Source of the DNA: Symsagittifera roscoffensis
Taxonomy: Eukaryota > Xenacoelomorpha > Acoela > Convolutidae
Assembly: GCF_963678635.1 (NCBI RefSeq)
Contig: NC_087064.1
Coordinates: 51,294,684 to 51,354,683 of the forward strand
DNA: 60,000 nt
Reading direction: 5' to 3'
Under the pieces are notes generated by a model that made no database searches, was not told the origin of the DNA, and was given only the letters and a program-made list of their open reading frames with translations. This document shows, in pieces, positions 1 to 13,000 of this stretch (positions are counted from its first letter, which is position 1; each line of letters opens with the position of its first letter). A program made the translations under genes and the position numbers.

Positions 1-1966
1 ACGAGGAAATGATGGAGTACAGGAACTCCGCTAGAGGACACCTGATCACTCTAGAAAATAAAAGCGCCATGGAAGGTTACTTGGAAGAAATGATACAGGG
101 CACGACGATGAAGCAAATGGCGTTTGTAACGCTAGTTTCCTCAGAAATGCAGGCGGAAACTGTGGATCAATTGGTGAGCTTACCTTGGAGAGCAGTAGTA
201 CTAAGTCACTTTGAAAAAGAGATGCAAACTACTCAGAAGATACATGCTCTGATAGCAATTTCGTACGTCAGAACTGAGTTGCAACTCAGATGATTTGCTT
301 GACGGATGACGGGAAGACGATAAAAGAGCATGACTCGGAAGGAAAGAAGAGGTCAAAAAAAGAGAAGGCGCTCTCGATGACGAGTCTAAGAGACCAAATG
401 ATCTGTGAAGGAGCGGCAGTAGCGTGTGCGAAACAAAAAGACGCTCTCTGTTTCGTCCGGTTCATGTTGGATCAAATGTCCGTGCCAGCAATGAACACTT
501 CTGCGAAAATGCTAAGAAAAGTCAGTGATTTAGCAAAGACCTTGCTCTTACAAGCGCTATTAGACTTTCATCAAAGCAAGCCAATGCGGTGAACATAAAA
601 AAAACCTGTAGAATTAGAACCCTTGAAGAAGATCGATGAAATCCGTAGATTCTCAAGCAACGAGCTTAGGCTCACGAAAGAATCAATGGGGACACTGCTG
701 AAGTCCAGTGATTACTGTGGACCGATCAGAAATTGTCATACCTTATGTGTCTGGAACTGTTGGAATGGCATACAATCCTTTCATCAATGAGGACATATGT
801 GATTGTTACTTCGATTACGAACAAGCTGTGTTGCTCAGACTCTGTTCATCAAGAACTTCAAAGATAAGAAGCATTGCCAGTCAGCAAGTCAAATTAGTTT
901 TTTTATTGGAAGAAAAGGCGACTGCACCTTCCATACCAAAATCTGATAACCCAGTGAAATTTTGATTAGGTTTCTCAGATGAGTTACTGAGGACGAGCCT
1001 GATGGTGGTGTGCGAGTTAATGAAACCATCATGGTGCCCGGGTCCAAATGCTGATTCTATAATACGAGCGACGCATGATGTGCAAAGAGAATTAAACACA
1101 GATTGCAAATTGCAGAACCTCAACATCATCTTCAACTTGATAACAACAGCCTCTAGGAGCAACCGGGAGAATAAAGGGGGACCGGAAGACTGGTTCAAAC
1201 CTGGAAGCTGTCTCGCAAAAGTCTGTGAACTAGAAAGTTATGTGTGGGGGTCTCGAATGCGTGAAGGAGAAAATCGACAAGAAGCAACGACTAAAGAACA
1301 GTTGGAGGAACTTGATTGTCTAAAAGCTTAGATCATCTTAAGACAATGTGCAAAATCTTGAATATCCCGATGAAACGAAAAAAAATATGGCCAGTAGACA
1401 ACTGATGCCATGGTTCAGAACCAACATGACTACATGGTTGTACTATTATGCCAAAAAGCATATGTTGAAGCAGAGCAGAATCTACAGTTCGTATCAGATG
1501 GTCATAGGGTCAGAAGCGCTCAAACGAGCTTTTGTGACGAATCGGAATGCAGTGACCACCGCAGTGAAGAGAACATTGTAAACGGATGATTGTGACGGGA
1601 GAGAAAGAGAAGAAATGTTGAAGGAAGATCTGGAAGCGAATGTGACGTTGTGCCTCCACAACAGTTTCTGCAGAAATAGGGAAACCAATATGGACCCTCC
1701 ACTTTGTAGCAAACAAAGGGTAGAAGAGCAGAGGTATTGGAGGACTGCCTCCAAAAGCGTCAGAATGGCTACCGATGTGTTGCAAGACAATGAAACCGAG
1801 AGTGCGGAGTCGATGTTACAGGAGGAAGAGAGGGTGTAAAAACAAAAAGCTGAATGACAAGATGCAAAAAGGAGAAAAACTAGAGGAATTTAGAAGTCTT
1901 CGAACTTCTAAACCACGAAAATCAAAAAAAGGAAAAAACGAAGGAGTAACAAAGGAAAGAAATTAA
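1..1966 (+). pseudogene. Unidentified, broken coding block
   Basis: I do not recognise this region. The plus strand carries a chain of open stretches at 9-293, 290-592, about 602-785, 708-965, 1002-1331, 1348-1581, 1582-1839 and 1775-1966, in changing frames. Neighbours overlap or are separated by single stop codons: 290-592 and the stretch from 602 share a frame, as do 708-965 and 1002-1331, and 1348-1581 and 1582-1839. Base composition is visibly richer in G and C than the flanking AT-rich DNA, and the last stretch is very lysine- and arginine-rich. The pattern fits one or more longer reading frames damaged by frameshifts and stops, such as an old transposon or integrated viral gene, but no diagnostic motif was seen. 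Intact exons with unseen introns are a weaker alternative. The block may begin upstream of the window. Confidence 0.4.
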
Positions 1967-3086
1967 AACTCAGAATTGTTTTTGTGCGAGAAAAATTCAT
2001 ATGAGAAACCAAGCATCTGATTTTGAAATTGAAACTGAATGAAAGAGTTATTTCAGTTGTTTTTGAGTTTAAAATTTGATGCATTTATAAATTTGCATTG
2101 TGCTTTTAGTTAGTATTATTAGAGACACTTGCTTTTTTTAGGGAGACTTGAGTGGACAGTATATTAAAACATTCCAGCCTGCATGAATTTTTAAATTGAT
2201 TTAAGATGACTTTTCACTTTGTGGTGACATGAAAGACTTGAGTTATCTCTTGAAGAGGGTAATTCATTGTTTCTTTCCTTCTAATCGCCGAGTTGCTTAA
2301 TTTTAATAATCAGGACCAATAACAACTAAATTTCCGAAGAGAGTAAGTAGGATAATTTTAGTTAGTTGTGAGGCAGGATTGTCCTTCGTCAAAACACCTT
2401 TTTTAACCTAGGAGAAGAAATTTTAAATCGAGATAATGGCACTGAAAGTCAGAAAAGTTATTTTATCTTAAGTCATACCCTCAGGGAGCAGATTGATTAA
2501 AAATGTTAGAAGGCTATAGCGATGTAGTATGATGCCAATAGTAGCTTGCAGTGAGTCGATATGATGCAGATAAAGGTTTTTTTTCATGCGTTTTTTTTTG
2601 TGACACTGTACCATTTTAATGAATTTCACAAGGTTCAATGAGGACATTGAGCGGGCTGTCCGGGGCTTGTGTGACATTCGACCAGAGTGGCGACCGAAAT
2701 GCATGGCAATAACGAAATTTTGTGGTGACATTTGAGTGGGAAGATTGTCTGTTTGAAAGGAATAACGGTGTTTTCTAATCAATCACACGAGCTAGGTAGG
2801 GTCAATTTGCAATGACGAAGTAATTTTTAAAAACTGGTTCGAAATTAAAGACACGTCACGACCTTGTTTTGCAGTTTATGAAAAAAAGCGAGTATCAGAA
2901 CAACAATTTTTGCTTACAAAAAACAACAACGGTTCTCGACAGTGAAGAATAGACGTGAAGAAGATTGAAATTACAATTGATACTATCCAAATTGTAATGA
3001 TTGTTCAGCTAAAATTGTTACGGAGCAGTTCCCGAGAATTCGATAGGGTATTGGGAGGATTCAACTACCCTTCTTAGACTGTAACA
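1967..3086. other. AT-rich intergenic DNA, no gene seen
   Basis: No convincing exon. A 104-codon minus-strand frame at 2468-2782 shows no recognisable motif and is probably chance. Confidence 0.5.
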
Positions 3087-4080
3087 AGACCGCTCTTCGA
3101 CAATGGATATGATGAACCCAAAACCTATGGGTCGATTTATCCATTTCTATCGTGTTCACTCTATCCGGATCAATTTGGAACCAACCCGACGCCTCTGGGT
3201 CGATCTGTTGTATGTCTACAATATTAATTCTATCCAGACCATTTTGAGACCAACCCGACGTCTCTGGTTCGATTTGTCGCATTTGTACCATATTATTTCT
3301 ATCCGGATCAATTTGGGACCAACCCGACGCCTCTGAGCTGATTTGTCGCATTTTTATCATATTCACACTGTCCGGATCATTTTGGGACCGACCCGATGCC
3401 TCTTGTGGATTTATCGCATTTCTATCATATTCACTCTATCCTGATCAATTTGAACCAGCCCGACATCTCTGGGTCGATCTGTTTTTTTTCTACCATATTC
3501 ACTCTATCCGGATAAATTTAAGACTAACCCGACGACTCTGGGTCGATTTTATGCTTTTCTACCATATTCACTTTTTCCGGATCAATTTGGAACCAACCCG
3601 ACGCCTCTGGGTCGATCTGTCGCATTTCTTCCATATTCACTCTATCCGGATCAATTTGTGACCAACCCGTCACCTCTGGGGCGATTTGTCGCATTTCTAC
3701 CATATTCAGTCTATCCGGATCAATTTGGAATCCAACCGACGCCTCTGGGTCGATTTGTCGCATTTCTAACATATTCTTTCTATCAGGATCAATTTGGGAC
3801 CAACCCGACCCCTCTGGGTCGATTTGTCACATTTCTAACATATTCTCTCTATCAGTATCAATTTGGGACCAACGCGACGCCTCTGGGTCGATTTGTCGCA
3901 ATTCTATCAAATTCTCTCTATCCGGATAAATGTGGGACCAACTCGACGCCTCTGGGCCGATTTATCGCATTTCTGTCATATTAATTCTATCCGGATCAAT
4001 TTGGGACCAACCCGACGCCTCTGGGTCGATTTGTCGCATTTATACCATTTGGGCCCACCCAGACGTCTCTGGGTCGAAAT
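3087..4080. repeat. Minisatellite, 69-bp period, about 14 units
   Basis: The core GACGCCTCTGGGTCGAT recurs with starts near 3187, 3256, 3325, 3394, 3461, 3530, 3599, 3668, 3737, 3806, 3875, 3944 and 4013. The spacing is 69 bp throughout except for one 67-bp step. Copies differ by scattered substitutions. Because 69 is 23 codons, long frames stay open on both strands: the minus strand reads a 23-residue repeat containing MRQIDPEASGW, and the plus strand one containing NPTPLGRFV. Translation on both strands and the lack of a start context argue for a satellite rather than a gene. Confidence 0.9.
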
Positions 4081-4470
4081 GTGACAGCTTCTTTTCTCGT
4101 ACTTGAAGAATTACTTTTTTGTTTTGTACATATATTTTCTTTTAAGTCTTTTGATACTTTTCATGTTTTTATAATTGTATTATTGTCTTTTTAGAAGACT
4201 TGAAGTTACACTTCTTCTTTGACCGGATCCGATAATCCGGAAGGGTCATGGGAAGAGACTGAATCTGGTTTTCGAACAATTTTTATCTTCTTGAACTCAA
4301 TTTAATTAACATCTAATTCTATTTCCGGATGAGAGAAGCTAGGAGTTGAGGGAAAGGGTTGATCCATCTCCGATGTATGTGATGTATTTTATCTACTGAT
4401 TAAAAACAATAGAATTATGATAACAAGTTGTAGCCCTGTTACTAGGAGTGACCTTTTGGTCTTGGTATAC

Positions 4471-4575
4471 TGATGTAACAGTCGCCTACTTAAGTCATAT
4501 ATGAGGTTAAAGAAAAATAGGCCCTTTAACCATTGGCACAAGAGTCAGGGACACTATCTCTTGCATTTTTCTACC
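4471..4575 (+). repeat. Degenerate inverted-repeat arm (left)
   Basis: This arm matches the reverse complement of about 6545-6650 at roughly 70% by eye. Both contain ATATGAGGT and GACACTATCTCT at equivalent spacing. The two arms bracket about 2.2 kb and could be the ends of an old foldback element or two independently inserted copies. Confidence 0.5.
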
Positions 4576-6544
4576 TCAAGCGGTCGGAGCATGGTTACAG
4601 CTTAGAGGCCACTACGAAACCCCCCCCCCCCCCCACACTCCAGAAAATAAAGACGCCCTCATACTCAGGTCTCAAAATACCTGAAATACGCGAACGCCGT
4701 TAAAAACAGGGTCGGAACTTTATGCAAAGTTACTTTTCATTAGACAGTGGACCTTTGATCTATTTCAGCATTTCAGATGGATCAACCTAAAATCTCTCCC
4801 TAACTTAACATAACATGATAAAACACACTGAAGAAAATTAAATTAGGTACTCACATACCGAAACGACCTCTAGAATTGAGTAACTAAACTGAAAAGCAAC
4901 TCTAGAATTGATTGAAAATTGAGTTTAACTCGAGAAGGTTGTAATGAATAAGTTTAAGCTCAAGAAATAATTTTTGGGTCCGGACCATTGGGCAACTTCG
5001 GTTGTCCACCTTTCCACCGAAGGTTCACTCTGGTCCACTCGAGTTTACTGACCCTCCACTCGCTATTACTTTCTGTCTCATGCCAAGAATAGGACAGCTC
5101 TACTTTCGTTCGAATTATTTATTTATTAGAAATTGCGAATAGCAATTTCCCGCTGCTATTTTTGACTACTTTCCAGCAATTGTAGTTCGAATCTTCTTAT
5201 CTTATTTTTCTGATAGTTTCAGTTGTCGCGAGAAACTTGAGCATGACATGCTCAATTCGAATTTTTGAAAAATTGCACTTCATCACAAAATCAAGACTTA
5301 ACGTTTTTCTCAAGGTCAAACTTCCAAATATGACCGACTGGCACATGAGACCCAGCCATGAGCTCACTATTTTTGCATGTAACTAAGTTAATTTGCGCGA
5401 TCTGGCCGATAGCCTTAATAGTAACGATATTTTCGGCCCGATTTTATTGGACCACACATTGAACTGGCTTTGGTAGAGATGGTTTAAAGCATGTGAAGCT
5501 GTGTTTATACGCCAGCCAGTCGTTTTTGGACCTAGCTTTATTTTCCGTCGGTATCTACTTCCGGGCGAATGCTACATTGCCGAAATCAGGTAGCGTCTTT
5601 TATTGATTGGTTGCAGGCATGGTCTTTGTGCCTTTTCATTCCTACCTTCGGTTAACTGTCGTTTTTTAGAATGTTCCTCTCGTGACCGGAATCTAGGAAA
5701 ATTGATTTTTCGCACGTCCGTTCTTTGGACTGAACTCTGAAAACAACTTTTCCGATGAAGTGACTAATTGTATCGTTGGTAAAGTCATACTATAGAGCGA
5801 TAGTCTGCTTATCTGCAGAGACTATCTTCAATAGCGTGTTCCTCAGTTTGAACTCAGCTATGACGTTATTTTATAATTGACTGGATTAATCGAACCCAAA
5901 TACAACAGCATGCGGCCTGACGAAATATCGATTATTGTTTCAAATTGACAATTTTCTCCAGCTTCGTCAGTGTATTTACACCTAGATTATTTACATTGCT
6001 GGTATTAATTATACAATTACCATTTTTCCTAGATTTACTGAATCTATTTACTTGAGCCTATTCTGTCCGATCATGCTGAGATTTGGTGAATTTTCGGTTG
6101 ATCCATCAGAATTCAGAAACGGATCAAGTACATACTTTCTAGGAAAAACTAAGAAAGTTCTCAACCCTGTTTTTATTGACATTTGCTTGTTTAAGGTGTC
6201 TAGAGATCTGGCCAATGGGGTGTTCTTTTTTCTATCCAGAATGGGGGTAGCATTTTGGTAGTGGTCTTTAAGCTTCAACAATTCTAAAGTTCGTTGTCTA
6301 AGCGAAACGCGATTTGGCTCCTACAGAATTGGTGCCCGACATCAAACCGACTAGACTTCAAGCGAATATATATAATTTAGAAGAAAATAATTTTGAACTT
6401 AATATGAACTGAACTTGCCTAAGATTTTGAGAAGATACATTTTACAGATGAAAATTTAGCGTTTTAAGGTGCTTGTGAAGTTTAAATCTCGGTATGAAGT
6501 CCCGTCGACCTGTTGTCCTAGACTCGATAAATTTAGGTGTAAGA

Positions 6545-6650
6545 GCCCGAGAGATAGTGTCTGTGGCTCTTTAGACAATGACTATAGAGCCTCTCATTCG
6601 TGACCTCATATGTGGTTTAAGTGAACGACTCTTACAGTCCTTTAGATCAG
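6545..6650 (-). repeat. Degenerate inverted-repeat arm (right)
   Basis: This is the inverted partner of 4471-4575, sharing ATATGAGGT and GACACTATCTCT when read on the minus strand. Confidence 0.5.
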
Positions 6651-7089
6651 TTCAGTGTTAATACGATTCACGTTGTTGCGAAGGCGTTTGTAAGTTACTT
6701 GTTAATTCCTCTTTGATTATACTGTTACGTTCAATGTCTTATTTGTTTAATTTATTGGTGAAAAACGAAGTTTTTGATCTACTTTTGAGAAATGTTTGCT
6801 TTTGTCATTTGGTCAAAATAGTTCATTTTTTGCAATTGTTTTGTCCAGCTGTACTTTTTCCTCAAAATTGAGTAGAATTTTTGAGAGGTTGAGATAATTG
6901 AAAAAAGAGTTTTCATCGGACACGAACAAACAAAAGTAAATAGACAAATTCAAGCAATGAGTCAAGGAGTGAATTTAGCTGGTTGGGCGATTAATGGCCC
7001 TTTGGGCCCATCAGCAATAAAGAAATTGTACATCAATATGTTTTTATGCTTTCGCAAGTCAAATCATTACACAAAGAATTACTATAAGT

Positions 7090-10000
7090 TTACATCAAAG
7101 CGCAGTCTCCTTGACCGTTTAAAATACTTCTCTCGCGGTCTTGCAATGCAGAAATAATTATTTCATCGGAATCATCTCGCTTAAGTTTGGACTTGGTCTG
7201 GTAGAGTGAATGTAATTGTCTTTCGGCATCCCAGATTTGTCGATACAGGATATCAATCTGCCATGAAATACTTTCAATATAGTCTTGGGTTTCGCCAATG
7301 AGCTCTGAAACAGTTTTTACGCATTGAATATTTTTTGTATCTAGCTGCAGGGATTGGAAATATCGATGTGGCCTGAAACATCATTCTACCTTCAAATTGC
7401 AAAATTTCCGATTGCTCAACAATCTTCAAAACAAAGCAAAATTTTTTAAGATGAAATTACAAGGAAGCAATGTATACGGAATTCGGTCTTCTGCTTTCCG
7501 ACCACATCTTTTTGGTAATTGAATGCAATGCTTACCTTCGAGAATAGAAATCTTCGCAACCTTTTTACCGGATGATCTTGTTGCCTCATAAAGTAGAGCT
7601 TTATTGCTGTCGATTCGATCTAAGATCCCGTGACTAGATGTACCTACTCTGTAGAATTCCTCCTCGAAAGGAGGTTCATCTTCAGGGGGAGGCGGTGGTG
7701 GGGGTATCGAATCGTCTTTTTTTGCAACTGTAGCAGGCTTTTCTGATTTGGCGGGCACTGGTTGTGAAGTTATCACAGGTTGTTTCTTTTTAGTGACTGG
7801 TTTCGCTATTAGTTTTTCTACTGGAGCTTCTAGCGTTGGCTCAACTTGCACTGATTCAACTTTCTGAGGCATTTCAGACGGATACTTGTTGCTTCTCAGA
7901 TCGTTAACTTCTCTTTTCAGTCGCTCATTTTCTGCTTTCAGCTTTGCTAATTGAATCTGCATGTCTTCAATTGCGGACTAAAAATTTCAAATCAAGAAGC
8001 ATGGTAACATCAATAAAACATATATTACGATGTGTTTTATGGCTAGTTAGAAACGTATATACCTTAGATAAATTGGTTTCGTAATTTTTAGTCACAGTGA
8101 GCTTTATCCCTGAAACTCTCGCTGCGAACTCGCATGTTCGTAGCGCAGCGTCTTTCCGAGAAATATCTGTGTTCATGGTTGCAATCAGCGCAGTATTACT
8201 ATTGCCTAAAAAGAGGTCACAGAAATTGTCCGCTTAAAGTGACGTTTTATAAAAATAGTATGTATTCAAACCTCCGAGTGAATCCCGTAGCATCTGAGTA
8301 AGTTTTGAGTCCCTGTAGTTGATAAAGGATTTTCTCTCTGATAAATCATCGATTACTTTGCCTAAAGAGAACAAGTTTTTCGTTTCGATTTTTCGACATT
8401 ATAAATTCTTTAGTTTCTAAATTTACCGAGTGCAATTAATGACATGTTGATTTTCTTTGCCTCCTCTGCAGTTACGCCTTCTGAGTCACCCAATCGCTCG
8501 GCTCCTGCCAAGTCGACCAAGTTCAGTTTTGATTCCACACTCAACCTGTTAGCGCAAATAAGACTCATTGAATTTTCCAATTCGGTTATAGTTTCTAGTA
8601 TTCTTTGAATTGAATTGTTTTTAGTGTTGCGGTGACCTAAATGAGAAATGATTGTGAGAATTTACCCAGTAGAATCCGGCGTTGAGGTTGTCCTTCTTTT
8701 GATGTAAATTGTGAAAATTCCATGAGATCGAGATGACCTCATGTTATGTGAGGTCGATTTAACTGTCCGATTGAGACAGGCGGTGGTATACAGAACATGC
8801 GCATTCTCCTGAAAACAATTGTTCAGCAAGAAAAAACTTGAACTTTACAGATTTTTCCACCACTCGATTATTAGTAACTGAAAATAGCCAACAGACAGTG
8901 ACAATGAACGCAAGGAAACAGTCAAAATTAGTCCCTTGTTTTTTTTGAGAAAACTTCATCTTTCGTACTTCTAAAAAAATTATGGCCTTCTTTGAACATT
9001 TTAAGTTTGATAATTTTTTTTTGATGAAATAACCCAAGTTGAGAAAACTGGTTAAAGTTTTTTTCCGACGGGAAATCTAAAAATTAAAATCTTTCTTCGA
9101 ACCTAAAAGTCATTCCCGTTTTTGTGTTTGATTTGCATTTTCGAAATTGGGGAGCGCAATTTACATTCCTTTTAGCAAACGAATTGAATTGAACTTAAAA
9201 AGAATTCAAAACTGCAACAGATCGAATTCGGCGAGAATAAATTTTCTTGAAAAAAATAAGCATGACCTATTTTAGTGGCTTCATTACGTTTATTGAAGCT
9301 TAATCAATAAGTAACTCAATGAAGAAGATAAGAATTTTGGAATGCGGTAAAAAAAACAGACAAGTCAAAAAAGACACGTCATAAGTCAAGCAGAATCGAG
9401 AAAAGAAAACAACTGTACGCATGAATAACAAGGATAGCCGGTTCCGACCGTAGTCTTAAAAAAATTGAAATTAGACCCATTCGACAGTCATAGCAAAATA
9501 AGCCAATTGGAAAACAATTTTCGTAGAAAAATGATTAGAAAAACAAACAAAAATGCAAATAAATCAAAAATGGCGCTAAAAACTTCAAAAAGTTAATTAA
9601 TTTTTTACGGCATAAATTAAGCATAAAGAAGCTACTGTAGGCCTGGACGCTCACCTTATTAGATTGAAATCAAAACAAAAATCAGAAATTTCAAATCAAA
9701 TATTTTAAATAATGTCAGGCGAATCACGACTGAAAGGGCTTTAATATGATATATGACTCAGCCCAGTGCGATGACTATTGGTACCTAGTTTTGCGTGGAA
9801 AGCAAAAAAAGTAAAAAAAGAAAACTAAAAAACACCCGGATGCAAAAGTTCTCCACCTTTCTCAAATGGTCGGAGCAAAAAATATATATATTTTTGACTT
9901 TGTACGTTTGTTTTTTTTTATCTCGATTCTGATTGGCTTACTACGTGTCGACTTTATGGCCTGGCTATTTTTTGCTATGTAACCCAGAATTTTCCTTAAT

Positions 10001-13000
10001 TTCTTGTTTTTTCTTGTAATGGTGAAGATCAATTCACATTGTCCAGGAATAACTTGCCTCAGATTGACAAATAGGTTTATTGAGTGTCGAATCCAGCCTT
10101 TCAACATTGACTCTCTGGAAGTTGCTCTTGTCTTTGTTCTTAGTGTTAAGTAGCATCGTGTCAAAGATCTGCTCCATCCAGATTTCTACGAATGATAGTC
10201 TAATCTCAACGCCAGAAGAGCCTGCCAGTCTTTGAAAAAGGGTTGAAATGCATCTCCGAGCTAAAGCATGTAATGAAATCTAGAACAGTTGGGATCAATC
10301 TCATCAATACCCTCTTAATTGTTTTTACCATATCATCGCCTTTGAGACGCGGTAATTTTTTTGGAATGATCCCTAAATGCCTTCGGAATTGATATTTTCA
10401 ACTACTTCGAAAGAAGAAATAGGAACTATTTTGGTTAAAAGCATAAAAATATTGAAAAAGTAAGGCGTTTTTCCTAATTGGACATGGAAAATTGATGTAA
10501 TGTTTCTTAAACTAACCGAGACCAGCTCCTTCTGTGAAGGACTGTTTGTTGTCCCAACTGCCTTCTATTGTGTGTGTTTTCCCCGTGCCTGTGTAGCCGT
10601 AAGCTAAAACTCTATCTTGCTAGATTTTTAATGAAATTTAAAAGAACAGTAATAAGTCAATTATCTGTCTCAGAATTTTGGCATGAAAAGAATCCTGTTT
10701 AAATTTGTGATACAAGGGTATTGCAATCGGGTGCGAGGCTTTTTTTTTTACCACTGACAACTTTGTCAACAGGATTCTTTGTCAACAGGATTATCGCAAG
10801 GGTAAAGTTTTTTACCCTTGCGATAAGCAAAGGTTTTGCAATTGGGTACTAGTTCACTGGACTTATCTCCTGAACTCATTCATCTACTGGCCTTTCGTTT
10901 GCAACAGACATATTTTGATGATGATAGCATTTTAATTATTTGGCTTTATCGAGATTTATTTGTTTTTGCCTGTTGTCATTTTACCCCTTCGAATTGTTAA
11001 AATTTCATTGTTAAATTTTAACCGAGTTTGAATTTGAGCTTTTTCGACATGAACGGTTTTTGGCTTTGTTACCGCTTGGTAATTAAACATCTGGCGCAGA
11101 GGTAAAACATTTAGACCATAGCTGGACTTTTTTTAACCTTACGGTAAGCAAAGGTATTGCAATCAAGATACTAGACTCTTTCCCGTAAAGAACTTTGTTC
11201 GCAGAATCTCCAACTTTTGAAAACTTTTTTTATTACCTGTCAAGTCAAATGTTGTTCATGTTTTCCCGGAATTTTGAAACTTTCTGCTAAATTTTTCTTT
11301 ATTATTTTTTCAGTTTTTTTTCGGAAGCAAGGTTTCTGATTTATTTTTCTTCTGAAATTGCGTAGATTTAATTGCATTAATTGGCTTAGTGTCGTTTTGG
11401 TTCAGTGTCACTTCAAGTCGATCACCTTGTAGTATCACTTTAAATCGATTCAAGTTGATGGCATAGCGTATTGCTTTCATATGTCGAATTTTTTTTCGAA
11501 AAATATCTTGGTGATACCAAATTTCTTTTTTAATTTTAATTTGACTGATTTGTCTACCGATAAATATTGCGCATATCGCGCGAGATTAGAAAGTTTGTTC
11601 TTTTTGGCTGAAATGTTAGGAAAATTTTTTTCGTATTTTCTGCAAGTTTTTTGCGGCAATTGTTTTAAACTTTAGAATTCATTTTTTAAGTTTTCCGTCT
11701 TGATCTTACTTTATAGCAAATAACGGATAGGTTCTTTTCTTATCCCCAATTTTTCCGGCCGGTTGTCTGGTTGCATGATTTTAAGCAAAGTTTTTGAGTA
11801 AGTTAAGAAGTTTTTGGATCTCCATCTTTTCGTTTCCATTTCTTTCTTTTTGTTTCCATCTATTGTTTATGAGAAATAAATTAACGAATTTCATATATTT
11901 CAAATTTATCATATGTACCAGGTGATTGCTTCCGCTTTTTTCAATAAAATTCATTTAATGTCTCAAACCAAAATCGAAAATATTATCTTTTGATTTTTAA
12001 CATTTTATTTTGTATCGAAGTGGTGCGAAGCTCAGCTTCGTCCGTATTGAGTTTCAGTTTTTGTAATTGTAGTATCCACGCTTGAGACGACAGAGCCACG
12101 GGGTTTCGATTGCAGTCGAGACCTGTTTCTTTGCAAATTGGAAAATTTGGGCTAGTTTAGGTTGTTATCTGTCCGCTTGTTTTTGTCGGCTTAATTCCTT
12201 AGAAGTATTCTTTTGAAAATTTCGCTTCTTTCTAGCAATTCGAAACTTCCTTCCAAATTTTCCATGAAGCAGGGAACTTGGCTTCTGTTTTTTTTTGGGT
12301 TTTTGAGGCAATTTTTTAAAATATAGTTTCTGTTAATAAAAACGATGTTTCGTTCAATTGTTTTTCTTTTTTTTCTATCGATTGCAATCATAGTGATTCA
12401 TTTTTAGATTGAAAGGAGTGCAAAACTCAGTTTCGTTTCTGCGCTACTGTTTTCTTTTTTTTGTGATTTGATTTTTGCTTTCAAGGATTCAAAGTATTAA
12501 AAAACGCAATTTGGCTTCAGGGAATTTCAAGTTTCAATTGACACCGTAGTGTCACTTGATGAAACAGTCCTTGAGTGGGACACTCGAAAGAAGTCAACGC
12601 AGTTTAGTTTTCTTGATCTTAAGAAGCTTTCGACCCAGTCTATAATATAGAACTTTACAACAATGTTTTTCTCGGGGCGTGGTCCAATTTATGAATTTTT
12701 CTACCTTTTCTCTTTTTTACGAACATCCTACCTTTAAAACAAGACACAGTTTGCATATCTTATTAAAAGAAAATTATCGCCAAAAAAGTTTCTTAAGGGC
12801 CACATGGCTCATTGTTAAGTCAGCTTCTTTTCATTATCTTCTGATTATTTTTCCTTTTGAAGAAAACTACTTGGTGGTTCGAATTTGTGTGTAATTCTTC
12901 TATCCTAACCTATGATGGATCCATTTTCTCCTTCCAGACATCGATCTATGATTGGCACTGCGACTGTATTGAATATGTGACTCTGACTGCAGTCAGGTTG

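Larger units (their letters stand above)
4081..7089. other. Intergenic DNA without recognisable genes
   Basis: No exon was recognised. The stretch holds a poly-C run at 4621-4634, an inverted pair of about 100-bp repeats (listed separately) and a primer-binding-site-like string TGGTGCCCGACATC near 6331. A hexamer that reads AATAAA on the minus strand lies near 6750, about 340 bp past the kinesin stop codon, and could be its polyadenylation signal. Confidence 0.4.

Noticed and set aside
3658-3984. 108-codon plus-strand gene
   Set aside because: It is only a translation of the 69-bp satellite; the opposite strand is equally open.
3087-4080. CRISPR-like array
   Set aside because: The units are contiguous 69-bp satellite copies without unique spacers, in a eukaryotic genome.
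8759-10164. Minus-strand frames 8759-9037 and 9862-10164 as separate genes
   Set aside because: They overlap kinesin exons in part and otherwise read into intron or family C repeat sequence.
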